Assembly: GCA_035315685.1 (NCBI GenBank)
Contig: DATFXR010000495.1
Location: 1-5,150 of the forward strand
Source: QHWK01 sp035315685
GTDB lineage: Bacteria > Acidobacteriota > Vicinamibacteria > Vicinamibacterales > CAVVIG01
Direction: 5' to 3'
DNA: 5,150 nucleotides
The notes beneath the pieces are model-generated. The model was not told the DNA's origin. It saw only the letters and a program-made list of their open reading frames with translations, and searched no databases. Both the position numbers and the translations under genes were made by a program. This document shows, piece after piece, positions 1 to 5,150 of this stretch; position 1 is the first letter of the stretch; every line of letters begins with the position of its first letter.

Positions 1-1241
1 GTGCTCTGCTGCACGAGATAGAGGTCGTAGTTGTTGCTGGACGCGCCGAAAGGGTCGTTCCAGGTGAGAAAAATCGCGACTTCCCCGTTCGGCGGCAGCG
101 CGATCACGTTGTAGGGCTGCGGGCCGAGACCGAGCGCGTCAGTCGTGTCCCCGGTCCGCTGGAACAGGTGCAGCCGTCCGGGATTCGTGATGCCGCTGAC
201 CGAAGTCCCGTCGACGCCGGAAGCGGCGTAGGTGCCGTAGTAGTGCTCGTCGGCATCGTTGCCGACTGCGGTGAAGTAGGCGCGGATCGGAAAGTCGGGA
301 TTGTTGAGCGCCGCGGCGGTGTTTTGCGAGACCGCGCTCGTGCCGTCGTAGGCCTCGCCCAGGAAGCCGATGTCGTCGAGCACGATGTCGTTGGACGCGG
401 CAAGGAAGTTGACCGCCTGATTGAAGGCGAGATCCGTGTCGAAGTTCGCGAACGACAGCCGCGCGCCGGGCGCGATGTCATGGACGATTTCGAGGAGCGC
501 GGTGCCTTCGGCGCCCGCACCTGCAAATGCGCAGGCAGGCGTGGCCGGAGGCAGGCCTTCGAGATCGCCGTTCGCTTGAAACGATCGACCGACGATGCCG
601 CCGCTCGCGGAGGTCAGGACGCCGCTCGCGTTTCGGACGCCGGCCGCGCTTGGCAAGTCGCCCGAGGCAATCGGACCGCCGACGGCGCCGGGACACGTGG
701 TGGTGCATCCGGTTGCGAAGACACCCTTGAGGCCGTCGGAAATGACGCCGATGCGGATGCCGGTGCCGTCGAGCGACAGCTGCTGCCGCACAGCATCGGC
801 GAACAGGATCGCGTCGCCTTCCGTCGCCACGCTGCCAGCGCGGCGGCGGGCGTACGTGGGCAGCCGGATCGAGTTGACGACGTCGAGCTGCGCGACGCCG
901 TTCAGCCGCGACACCGGCAGATGCGCCTGGACGCGGCGATGCTGCGGATCGCGGATTTCGATCGTGACGCCGGCGTCGGTGAGCTGCTTGACGGTGTCAT
1001 CCGTGACGGCGGACATCAGGATGTAGACCTGCACCTCGTTGTTGGCGTCGATGCGAAGGCGACGTGCGCGGATGGCATCCTGGACCGACGGCGGCATCGA
1101 GTCGACCGACAGCGCGGTCTGGGAGCCGGACGGAGGCGCGGCGCGAACCAGATCGGCCAGGACTCCGGTCAGTCTCGAATTCTGTGCAGCGGCGGTAGCA
1201 GTGAGCGCGAGGGAAAAAAGGCAAACAAAAAGCGATCGCAT
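1..1241 (-). CDS. Secreted subtilisin-like (S8/S53-type) serine peptidase, N-terminal 413 residues; C-terminus off the left edge
   Basis: The frame is open from ATG at 1241 to the window edge. Residues 1-19 form a Sec signal peptide (Arg3, hydrophobic core LFVCLFSLALTA, AxA-type site before Gln20), so the product is exported. Residues about 60-135 resemble a propeptide-like domain, with the valine- and proline-rich segment VQAHLPVSRL. The catalytic domain starts near 155: GIRIGVISDG carries the likely catalytic Asp169. EGTALLEIVHDIAPGA (245-260) lies where subtilases have HGT, and NDIVLDDIGF and FTAVGND supply the usual core strand and the oxyanion Asn328. From about 375 a beta-rich segment (FLTWNDPFG) begins. 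The GTSxAxP serine motif is not in the visible part and should lie beyond the edge. Glu245 in place of His is the odd feature; sedolisins use Glu at the matching place but also an Asp four residues on, which here is Leu249. No strong Shine-Dalgarno sequence precedes the start; the signal peptide fixes it. Family membership is confident; activity and substrate are unknown. Confidence 0.85.
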   Translation of the reverse strand, partial: MRSLFVCLFSLALTATAAAQNSRLTGVLADLVRAAPPSGSQTALSVDSMPPSVQDAIRARRLRIDANNEVQVYILMSAVTDDTVKQLTDAGVTIEIRDPQHRRVQAHLPVSRLNGVAQLDVVNSIRLPTYARRRAGSVATEGDAILFADAVRQQLSLDGTGIRIGVISDGLKGVFATGCTTTCPGAVGGPIASGDLPSAAGVRNASGVLTSASGGIVGRSFQANGDLEGLPPATPACAFAGAGAEGTALLEIVHDIAPGARLSFANFDTDLAFNQAVNFLAASNDIVLDDIGFLGEAYDGTSAVSQNTAAALNNPDFPIRAYFTAVGNDADEHYYGTYAASGVDGTSVSGITNPGRLHLFQRTGDTTDALGLGPQPYNVIALPPNGEVAIFLTWNDPFGASSNNYDLYLVQQS

Positions 1242-1314
1242 GGTGTCGAATGGTTTCAATTATGACGTCGGATCTGTGTAGAAAGTGTGGCAGCAGAGCC
1301 TGAGAGCCCAGAGG

Positions 1315-1869
1315 CTACGACAAGGCGGGACCAAACAGCAATCCGAGCGACACCGCAATAGCGATCGCCAGCGTCCATCCCAGGGCGCACACCGCAATCG
1401 CGCGCGCCGTGCTCGTGTAGTCGAGTGCCTGACGGACCGCGACGATCATCGCGATCAGCATCCAGACGGCAGTGATGACGAAGGCAGCAATCGACGCTCC
1501 GGGCACGATGCCGAACACGCGCAACATGCCGGGCGCCGACGAAAATCCGATCGTCCGGATCAGCTCGCCGATGTCGGCGCGCGTCTGCGGCTCGCGGAGC
1601 AGCGTCGTGCCGACCTGATAGGTGACGAACGCCCACGCGAGCCACGCGAGCGTGACGACGCCGCTGATGAACAGCATGCTCTGGGGTGACCCGCTGCCAA
1701 AGCCGCGCGCGCCGATTCCGGCACCGAGGCTGGACAACACCACCACCAGCAGCGCCTGTCCCGTCGCCGTGCGGTCGGCCTCAACCTCTTCAAACGTGAG
1801 CGGATCGGCCGATATGGCGCCGATGAGGCGCATGGGGAAACTCGTCGACGGGGCGGCTGCGGTGGTCAT
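1315..1869 (-). CDS. Yip1-family integral membrane protein
   Basis: The 184-residue product starts with a short polar N-terminus and an amphipathic stretch (MRLIGAISADPLTFEEVEAD) typical of bacterial Yip1-domain proteins. It then has about four hydrophobic segments near 38-52, 68-88, 123-146 and 157-180. The segment GELIRTIGFSSAPGMLRVFG (101-120) followed by AVRQALDYTSTARAIAVCALGW (144-165) matches the pattern I know for the Yip1 domain (a loop with APG, then VRQAL and an RA-rich last helix). The protein should sit in the cytoplasmic membrane; bacterial members have no established function. I chose ATG at 1869, which has AGGA only two bases before it. An upstream in-frame GTG at 1902, preceded by AAGAGAA, would add 11 residues and cannot be excluded. 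The gene lies 73 bp upstream of the peptidase gene on the same strand and directly downstream of the repeat block, so it may begin its own transcript. Confidence 0.75.
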   Translation of the reverse strand: MTTAAAPSTSFPMRLIGAISADPLTFEEVEADRTATGQALLVVVLSSLGAGIGARGFGSGSPQSMLFISGVVTLAWLAWAFVTYQVGTTLLREPQTRADIGELIRTIGFSSAPGMLRVFGIVPGASIAAFVITAVWMLIAMIVAVRQALDYTSTARAIAVCALGWTLAIAIAVSLGLLFGPALS

Positions 1870-1922
1870 GATCCTGATGCCATGCAAGGAGCCTGCTAAC
1901 ACCGGGTTCTCTTCGGCCTTCG

Positions 1923-2037
1923 GGTAGGCAGATCGGTCGCGTGGGCCAGGTGGGCCGCGTAGGTCGGAAACTCACCGAATCATCCGACCTGCCTGACCCA
2001 CCCGACCTACCTGACCCACGGGACCTGCCGGACTCCA
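1923..2037. repeat. 9-bp-periodic repeat block arranged as a large imperfect inverted repeat
   Basis: The right arm (1984-2037) consists of six adjacent 9-mers: CCGACCTGC, CTGACCCAC, CCGACCTAC, CTGACCCAC, GGGACCTGC and CGGACTCCA. The left arm (1923-1967) has five 9-mers in the opposite orientation: GGTAGGCAG, ATCGGTCGC, GTGGGCCAG, GTGGGCCGC and GTAGGTCGG. The arms are separated by a 16-base spacer (1968-1983). GTAGGTCGG at 1959-1967 pairs with CCGACCTGC at 1984-1992 at 8 of 9 positions, and the next two units pair at about 6 of 9, so the transcript can form a long imperfect hairpin. It lies between the broken frame ending at 2040 and the Yip1 gene start. No T-run follows on either strand, so it is not a textbook intrinsic terminator. 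It may be a dispersed intergenic repeat of the REP kind or a factor-assisted terminator. Confidence 0.8.
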
Positions 2038-2039
2038 TC

Positions 2040-2196
2040 TCACTCCGCGCGCCGCTCGATGAGCTCGTAGAGCCGGGAAACCGTCGATGCGGCAAGGCCC
2101 GGCCGATCGGGGATGTCGCATAGTGCGGCTCGTGCTTCGTCATGCCGATCCGTTTCGCGACATCCTCCGCGGACAGCTTCTCTGGCGGGTCATCGG
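2040..2196 (-). pseudogene. Possible small frameshifted gene or gene remnant downstream of the SPFH gene
   Basis: No intact gene is present, but protein-like sequence appears in two frames. From about 2194 to 2130 one frame reads DDPPEKLSAEDVAKRIGMTKHE, with G or C in most third codon positions. From about 2120 to the TGA at 2042-2040 the next frame reads CDIPDRPGLAASTVSRLYELIERRAE, also GC-rich at third positions and ending in a plausible amphipathic helix. Joining them needs one base added, or two removed, near 2120-2130. The first frame has no ATG, GTG or TTG between the SPFH stop (2197-2199) and its Met codon in GMTKHE. An ATG at 2193 lies in a third frame and gives only 17 codons. The product, if the frame was once whole, would be under about 55 residues. 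I do not recognise it. It could be a decayed gene, a sequencing error, or chance. Confidence 0.35.
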
Positions 2197-3030
2197 TTAC
2201 TTCTCGCCGAAAATGACTGGCAGGCCGGTCTTCGAGTTGCCAATCACGACCACCTTGGTGTTGGTGCTGCCGGCAAGTTTCTCGGTCGCCTCGATGCCTT
2301 TCCATTCGAGCAGCTGCGCGCTGATGCCCTGTGCGACGATACGCTGAAAGTCGGCGATGCCCTGCGCTTCGATGCGTTTACGCTCCGCTTCCTGCTGCTC
2401 CTTCTGCAGCACGAACTTCATCTGCTCGGCCTCCTGCTCGCGGCGCAGCTTCTCCTGAATCGCGTTGGCGACGACGGGCGGCAGACCGATGCGGCGCAGC
2501 AGGACCTGCTGCACCTGAATGCCACGCTCGCCGGCGAGCCGGCGGAACAGCGTGAAGATCTCGTTCGCGATCTTGTCGCGCTCGGCCGAGTAGAGCGCCT
2601 TGGCCTCGTAGGACGCGGTCACTTCTCGGATCGCGGAGCGAAACTGCGGCTCCACGATCGTCCCGACGTAGTTGCTCCCCACGGTGCGATAGATGTCGGC
2701 CGCCCTGGTCGGGTCGAGCTGGAACAGCAGTGACGTCTCGAGGCTGAGGATCAACCCCTCCTGCGAGGGTACCTCGGCGACCTCCTTGATCTCCTGCGTC
2801 TGCACCGACATCTTCACCACGCTGGTGAGCGGCATCACCATGTTGATGCCGGGCGGCAACGTCGACGACGACACGCTGCCAAAGAAGTCCTTGATACCCA
2901 CGTGTCCGGCCGGCACGGTCCGGAACGGCCCGCCGACGGCGAACAGAATCAGCCCGAACAGGACCAGCACGAAGATCGCAACGGCGCCGAAGCCGCGGCG
3001 GGCGGAGCGGTCGATCACATCGTTGTGCAT
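2197..3030 (-). CDS. Prohibitin/SPFH-domain membrane protein
   Basis: The 277-residue product has a short N-terminus, one hydrophobic anchor at about 14-34 (FGAVAIFVLVLFGLILFAVGG) and then a canonical SPFH/prohibitin start, VPAGHVGIKDFFGSV (39-53), with the LPPGINMVMP turn (58-67). The long conserved stretch includes YRTVGSNYVGTIVEPQFRSAIREVTASYEA (114-143) and the GIQVQQVLLRRIGLPPVVANAIQEKL segment. A charged coiled-coil follows at about 190-225, rich in Glu, Gln, Lys and Arg. The end, VVVIGNSKTGLPVIFGEK, is a usual prohibitin-type terminus, so the protein is complete. Prohibitins form ring-shaped oligomers on membranes and in bacteria and mitochondria are linked to membrane-protease control; a partner here is not visible. 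The start is ATG at 3030, supported by GAGAGG six bases upstream. The gene lies 64 bp after ubiD on the same strand, so cotranscription is possible. Confidence 0.92.
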   Translation of the reverse strand: MHNDVIDRSARRGFGAVAIFVLVLFGLILFAVGGPFRTVPAGHVGIKDFFGSVSSSTLPPGINMVMPLTSVVKMSVQTQEIKEVAEVPSQEGLILSLETSLLFQLDPTRAADIYRTVGSNYVGTIVEPQFRSAIREVTASYEAKALYSAERDKIANEIFTLFRRLAGERGIQVQQVLLRRIGLPPVVANAIQEKLRREQEAEQMKFVLQKEQQEAERKRIEAQGIADFQRIVAQGISAQLLEWKGIEATEKLAGSTNTKVVVIGNSKTGLPVIFGEK

Positions 3031-3036
3031 GATTGG

Positions 3037-3042
3037 CCTCTC
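3037..3042 (-). promoter_or_regulatory. Ribosome binding site of the SPFH gene
   Basis: On the minus strand GAGAGG ends six bases before the ATG at 3030. It is the clearest Shine-Dalgarno match in the window and fixes that start. Confidence 0.6.
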
Positions 3043-3063
3043 GCCAGTATCACCCGGCCGTGC

Positions 3064-3079
3064 GTAACGGGCGCGTTAC
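3064..3079. repeat. Short perfect inverted repeat between ubiD and the SPFH gene
   Basis: GTAACG and CGTTAC form a 6-bp stem around a 4-base loop. A further three pairs (TGC/GCA) are possible across a small bulge. It lies 15 bp past the ubiD stop and upstream of the SPFH ribosome binding site. There is no T-run, so it is at best a weak RNA hairpin that could separate or stabilise the two messages. Confidence 0.4.
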
Positions 3080-3094
3080 ATCGCATGCGGCATT

Positions 3095-4561
3095 TCATCG
3101 TGCACGCCGTTGCACAGAGGTTCCAATGGCGCGCGACAGGATCTCCGCTGCGCGGCGGCCGGCGCTGTCGGTCGTGACGACACGCGCCGGCCAGCGTCGC
3201 GCGTAGCCCTCCGATGCCCACTTTCTCGTCGCGTCGATGCCCATCTTCCCGCCGTAGGCCGGGAGATCCGCCGCATCGTCGAGATCGTCGACCGGGCCCC
3301 TGGTCATCTGGATGTCGCGCAGCGGATCCATGTGCGTGCCGACGATCCAGGCGACCTGACTCACATCCTGCACGTCGACGTCCCGGTCGACGACGACGAT
3401 CGTCTTCGAGAACATCAGCTGGCCGAGTCCCCAGAACGCATTCATGATCTTGCGCGCGTGACCGGGATAGCGCTTGTCGATCGACACGATCACGAGGTTG
3501 TGGAAGATGCCCTCGGCCGGAAAATGCATGTCGTGGATTTCCGGCAGCGTCCTGCGAATCATCGGCAGGAAGATGCGCTCGCTGGCGAGGCCGAGGTAGT
3601 AGTCTTCCATCGGCGGCGCGCCGACGATCGTCGTCAAGTAGATTGGCCGCTTGCGCTGCGTCATGCACGTCAGGTGGAAGACGGGAAAGTCGTCGGGCTG
3701 CGAGTACAGCCCGGTGTGGTCGCCGAACGGCCCCTCGCGGCGGCGCTCGCCCGGCTCGACGTACCCTTCGAGCACGATATGTGCGCTCGCCGGAACCTCG
3801 AGATCGACGGTGACGCACTTCACCAGATCGATCCGTTTGCGCGCCAGGAACCCGCCGAGGAGTAATTCGTCGAGCCCCTCGGGCATCGGCGCGGTCGCGC
3901 AGTACGGCAGCACCGGCTCCGCGCCCAGCGCGACGGCGACCTCGAGTCGTCTCCCGAGCCGCTCCGCGACACGATAGTGCTGCGCACCTCCCTTGTGCCG
4001 CTGCCAGTGCATGCCGGTCGAGCGTCCGTCGTAGACCTGCATGCGGTAAGTGCCGATGTTCCGCACGCCGGTCTCGGGATCCTTCGTGAACACGAGCGGA
4101 AAGGTGATGTAGCGGCCGCCATCCTCGGGCCAGCATTTGAGGATCGGCAGCGTGTCGAGCGTGCCGTTGCGATCGACGATCTCGTGGCACGCAGCGTCCT
4201 TCACGGTTCGCGGCATCAGATCGCGCAGCCGCCCGACCATCGGCAGCATCTTGATCGCGTCCATGATCCCGGCCGGCATCTGCGGCGTGGTCAGCTCGTC
4301 GATCTCCTTGGCGAGGTCGTCGAGCGTCCGGACGCCGAGCGCGAGGCAGATGCGATCGTAGGAGCCGTAGACGTTGGTGGCCACCGGCGTCGAGAATCCG
4401 CCGGGCCGTTCGAAGAGCAGCGCCGGGCCGCCGTGCGGCGACTTGCAGGCGCGATCGGTGACGGCGGCGATCTCGAGATCGGGACTCACCGGCTCCTTGA
4501 TCCGGGCGAGCATCTTCCGTCGATCCAGGTCGGCGAGAAAGTCAGTCAGGTCTGAATACAT
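3095..4561 (-). CDS. UbiD-family prenylated-FMN-dependent decarboxylase
   Basis: At 488 residues the protein is full length for the family (E. coli UbiD is about 497). It starts MYSDLTDFLADLDRRKMLARIKEPV, the usual UbiD N-terminus, which supports ATG at 4561 despite a weak ribosome binding site. Cofactor and metal positions are visible: Asn168 and Arg173 in RNIGTYRMQ, the WQRHKGGAQHY segment (186-196) with His189, and Glu232 in MPEGLDELLLGG. The catalytic loop REGPFGDHTG (275-284) supplies Glu276 and Asp281, which with Arg173 form the expected Glu-Arg-acid network, so it should be active. Members reversibly decarboxylate aromatic or unsaturated acids in the cytoplasm using prenyl-FMN made by UbiX; no ubiX is in the window. 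The substrate is not determined. A role in ubiquinone or menaquinone synthesis is likely for such full-length, E. coli-like members, but the neighbours do not confirm it, so I give no ubiD symbol. The gene lies 40 bp downstream of the oxidoreductase gene. Confidence 0.93.
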   Translation of the reverse strand: MYSDLTDFLADLDRRKMLARIKEPVSPDLEIAAVTDRACKSPHGGPALLFERPGGFSTPVATNVYGSYDRICLALGVRTLDDLAKEIDELTTPQMPAGIMDAIKMLPMVGRLRDLMPRTVKDAACHEIVDRNGTLDTLPILKCWPEDGGRYITFPLVFTKDPETGVRNIGTYRMQVYDGRSTGMHWQRHKGGAQHYRVAERLGRRLEVAVALGAEPVLPYCATAPMPEGLDELLLGGFLARKRIDLVKCVTVDLEVPASAHIVLEGYVEPGERRREGPFGDHTGLYSQPDDFPVFHLTCMTQRKRPIYLTTIVGAPPMEDYYLGLASERIFLPMIRRTLPEIHDMHFPAEGIFHNLVIVSIDKRYPGHARKIMNAFWGLGQLMFSKTIVVVDRDVDVQDVSQVAWIVGTHMDPLRDIQMTRGPVDDLDDAADLPAYGGKMGIDATRKWASEGYARRWPARVVTTDSAGRRAAEILSRAIGTSVQRRAR

Positions 4562-4582
4562 CGCGGTCGGGATCCGGCCTGC

Positions 4583-4603
4583 GAAGGCACGAAGAGTGCC
4601 TTC
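4583..4603. other. Perfect 8-bp hairpin between the oxidoreductase gene and ubiD
   Basis: GAAGGCAC and GTGCCTTC form a perfect stem with a 5-base loop. On the minus strand the first stem base is the G of the oxidoreductase TGA stop (4604-4602), so the stem starts inside the stop codon and ends about 20 bases before the ubiD ATG. No T-run follows, so it lacks the second half of an intrinsic terminator. It may reduce read-through, protect the upstream message from 3' decay, or influence ubiD translation. The stem is seen directly; its role is inferred. Confidence 0.5.
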
Positions 4604-5150
4604 ATGTCTTCGTGGCGGCTCCTATTCTAGACGTGATCTCCGCGGCGACGGCGAGCGCGCGACGGCCCTGCTCGCCGGGAACGCCCGGGGCGCGGCGCGA
4701 TACCACCGCGTCGACGAAATCGGCGAGCTCCCGCTTCAGCGGCTCTTCGTTCGCGACCGCGACGTCGCCGCCCTGAATCGTCGGCGTCGGCCCGCCGGCC
4801 GTGTCGAGCCGGTAGATCTCGAGCTTCTGGGCCGCATAGTCGATCGACACGTAGGCCGCAGGCTGAAAGAACCGGATCTTGCGCACGCGCTCGCGGCTGA
4901 TCCGGCTGGCCGTCAGGTTCGCGATGCAGCCGTTGGTGAAGCGGACGCGCGCGTTGGCAATGTCCACACGCCCCGTGAGCACCGGGACGCCGACGGCGTC
5001 GATGGCCTCGACGTCCGCATTGACCAGCGACAGCACCACGTCGAGGTCGTGAATCATCAGGTCGAAGACGACGTCGATGTCGAGGCTGCGCTCGGGAAAC
5101 GTGCCGAGCCGGTGCACTTCGATGAAGCGCGGATCGGCGAGGAAGGGGCG
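4602..5150 (-). CDS. Gfo/Idh/MocA-family NAD(P)-dependent oxidoreductase, C-terminal 182 residues; N-terminus off the right edge
   Basis: The frame is open to the right edge and the visible part begins RPFLADPRFIEVHRLG. A GTG at 5117 is internal, because the sequence before it still matches the family, so the true start lies outside. The NAD-binding Rossmann half is missing. The visible half is the alpha/beta substrate domain: HRLGTFPERSLDIDVVFDLMIHDLDVVL carries the conserved Asp and His four residues apart (Asp30 and His34 of the visible part). It is followed by the VDIANARVRFTNGCIANLTASRIS strand region and RKIRFFQPAAYVSIDY. It resembles, from memory, the sub-group found beside lipid A genes (lpxA/lpxI, GnnA-like UDP-GlcNAc 3-dehydrogenases), but no such gene is visible, so that role is only a suggestion. 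The stop is TGA at 4602-4604, 40 bp before ubiD on the same strand. Confidence 0.85.
   Translation of the reverse strand, partial: RPFLADPRFIEVHRLGTFPERSLDIDVVFDLMIHDLDVVLSLVNADVEAIDAVGVPVLTGRVDIANARVRFTNGCIANLTASRISRERVRKIRFFQPAAYVSIDYAAQKLEIYRLDTAGGPTPTIQGGDVAVANEEPLKRELADFVDAVVSRRAPGVPGEQGRRALAVAAEITSRIGAATKT

Noticed and set aside
1259..1264. CATAAT as a -10 box for the peptidase gene on the minus strand
   Set aside because: No -35 match to TTGACA at 16-18 bp, and the leader would be only about 10 bases; too weak to list as a promoter.
168..1265. 365-codon open frame on the plus strand
   Set aside because: It is the antisense of the peptidase gene. The opposite strand has a signal peptide and family motifs, while this frame is Arg/Gly/Asp-rich with no recognisable domain. 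GC-rich DNA often leaves such mirror frames open.
1303..1319. Terminator between the Yip1-family and peptidase genes
   Set aside because: Only a 5-bp AGCCT/AGGCT stem with a long loop and no T-run; not distinguishable from chance.
1285..1927. Plus-strand frames of 134 and 101 codons and minus-strand shadows over the Yip1-family gene
   Set aside because: The membrane-protein frame has clear hydrophobic segments and the family pattern; the others are charged, low-complexity translations of the same bases.
1923..2037. CRISPR array
   Set aside because: Units are 9 bp, contiguous and without unique spacers, and they reverse orientation in the middle; no cas gene is nearby.
3015..4190. 391-codon minus-strand frame overlapping ubiD
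   Set aside because: It is an out-of-frame shadow of ubiD, very rich in Arg, with no family resemblance; ubiD in the other frame is full length with all catalytic motifs.
3110..4555. Plus-strand frames of 251 and 192 codons (3110-3865 and 3977-4555)
   Set aside because: Both lie antisense to ubiD and have only low-complexity Arg/Asp/Val-rich composition.

Overview
The window is GC-rich, compact bacterial chromosome in which every convincing gene lies on the minus strand. Read in the direction of transcription, from the right edge to the left, the order is: a Gfo/Idh/MocA-type oxidoreductase (N-terminal part off the right edge), a full-length UbiD-family prenyl-FMN-dependent decarboxylase, a full-length membrane-anchored prohibitin/SPFH protein, a short broken reading frame, a block of 9-bp repeats arranged as a large inverted repeat, a Yip1-family membrane protein, and a secreted subtilisin-like peptidase (C-terminal part, including the expected catalytic serine, off the left edge). 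The base composition, protein families and peptidase type suggest a soil-type Acidobacteriota lineage (Vicinamibacteria-like). That is an inference from remembered family resemblance, since no marker gene is present.

Right half (3095-5150): the oxidoreductase and ubiD are 40 bp apart and separated by a perfect 8-bp hairpin that includes two of the three bases of the oxidoreductase stop codon. The SPFH gene follows ubiD after 64 bp and has a clear ribosome binding site. The spacing allows one transcript, but the functions (sugar-nucleotide-type oxidoreductase, aromatic acid decarboxylase, membrane scaffold) do not form an obvious single pathway.

Middle (1870-2196): this stretch of about 330 bp has no intact gene. 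Its upstream part (2040-2196) reads like protein in two different frames, as if a small gene had been frameshifted. Its other part (1923-2037) is an array of 9-bp units that flips orientation in the centre, giving a long imperfect hairpin, probably a transcription-ending or dispersed repeat element.

Left part (1-1869): the Yip1-family membrane protein is followed after 73 bp by the secreted protease. In the protease, the position of the usual subtilase HGT histidine is occupied by glutamate (EGT). No RNA genes, CRISPR array, insertion sequence or defence system was found. The repeat block, the frameshifted small frame and the Glu-for-His subtilase are the points most worth following up.
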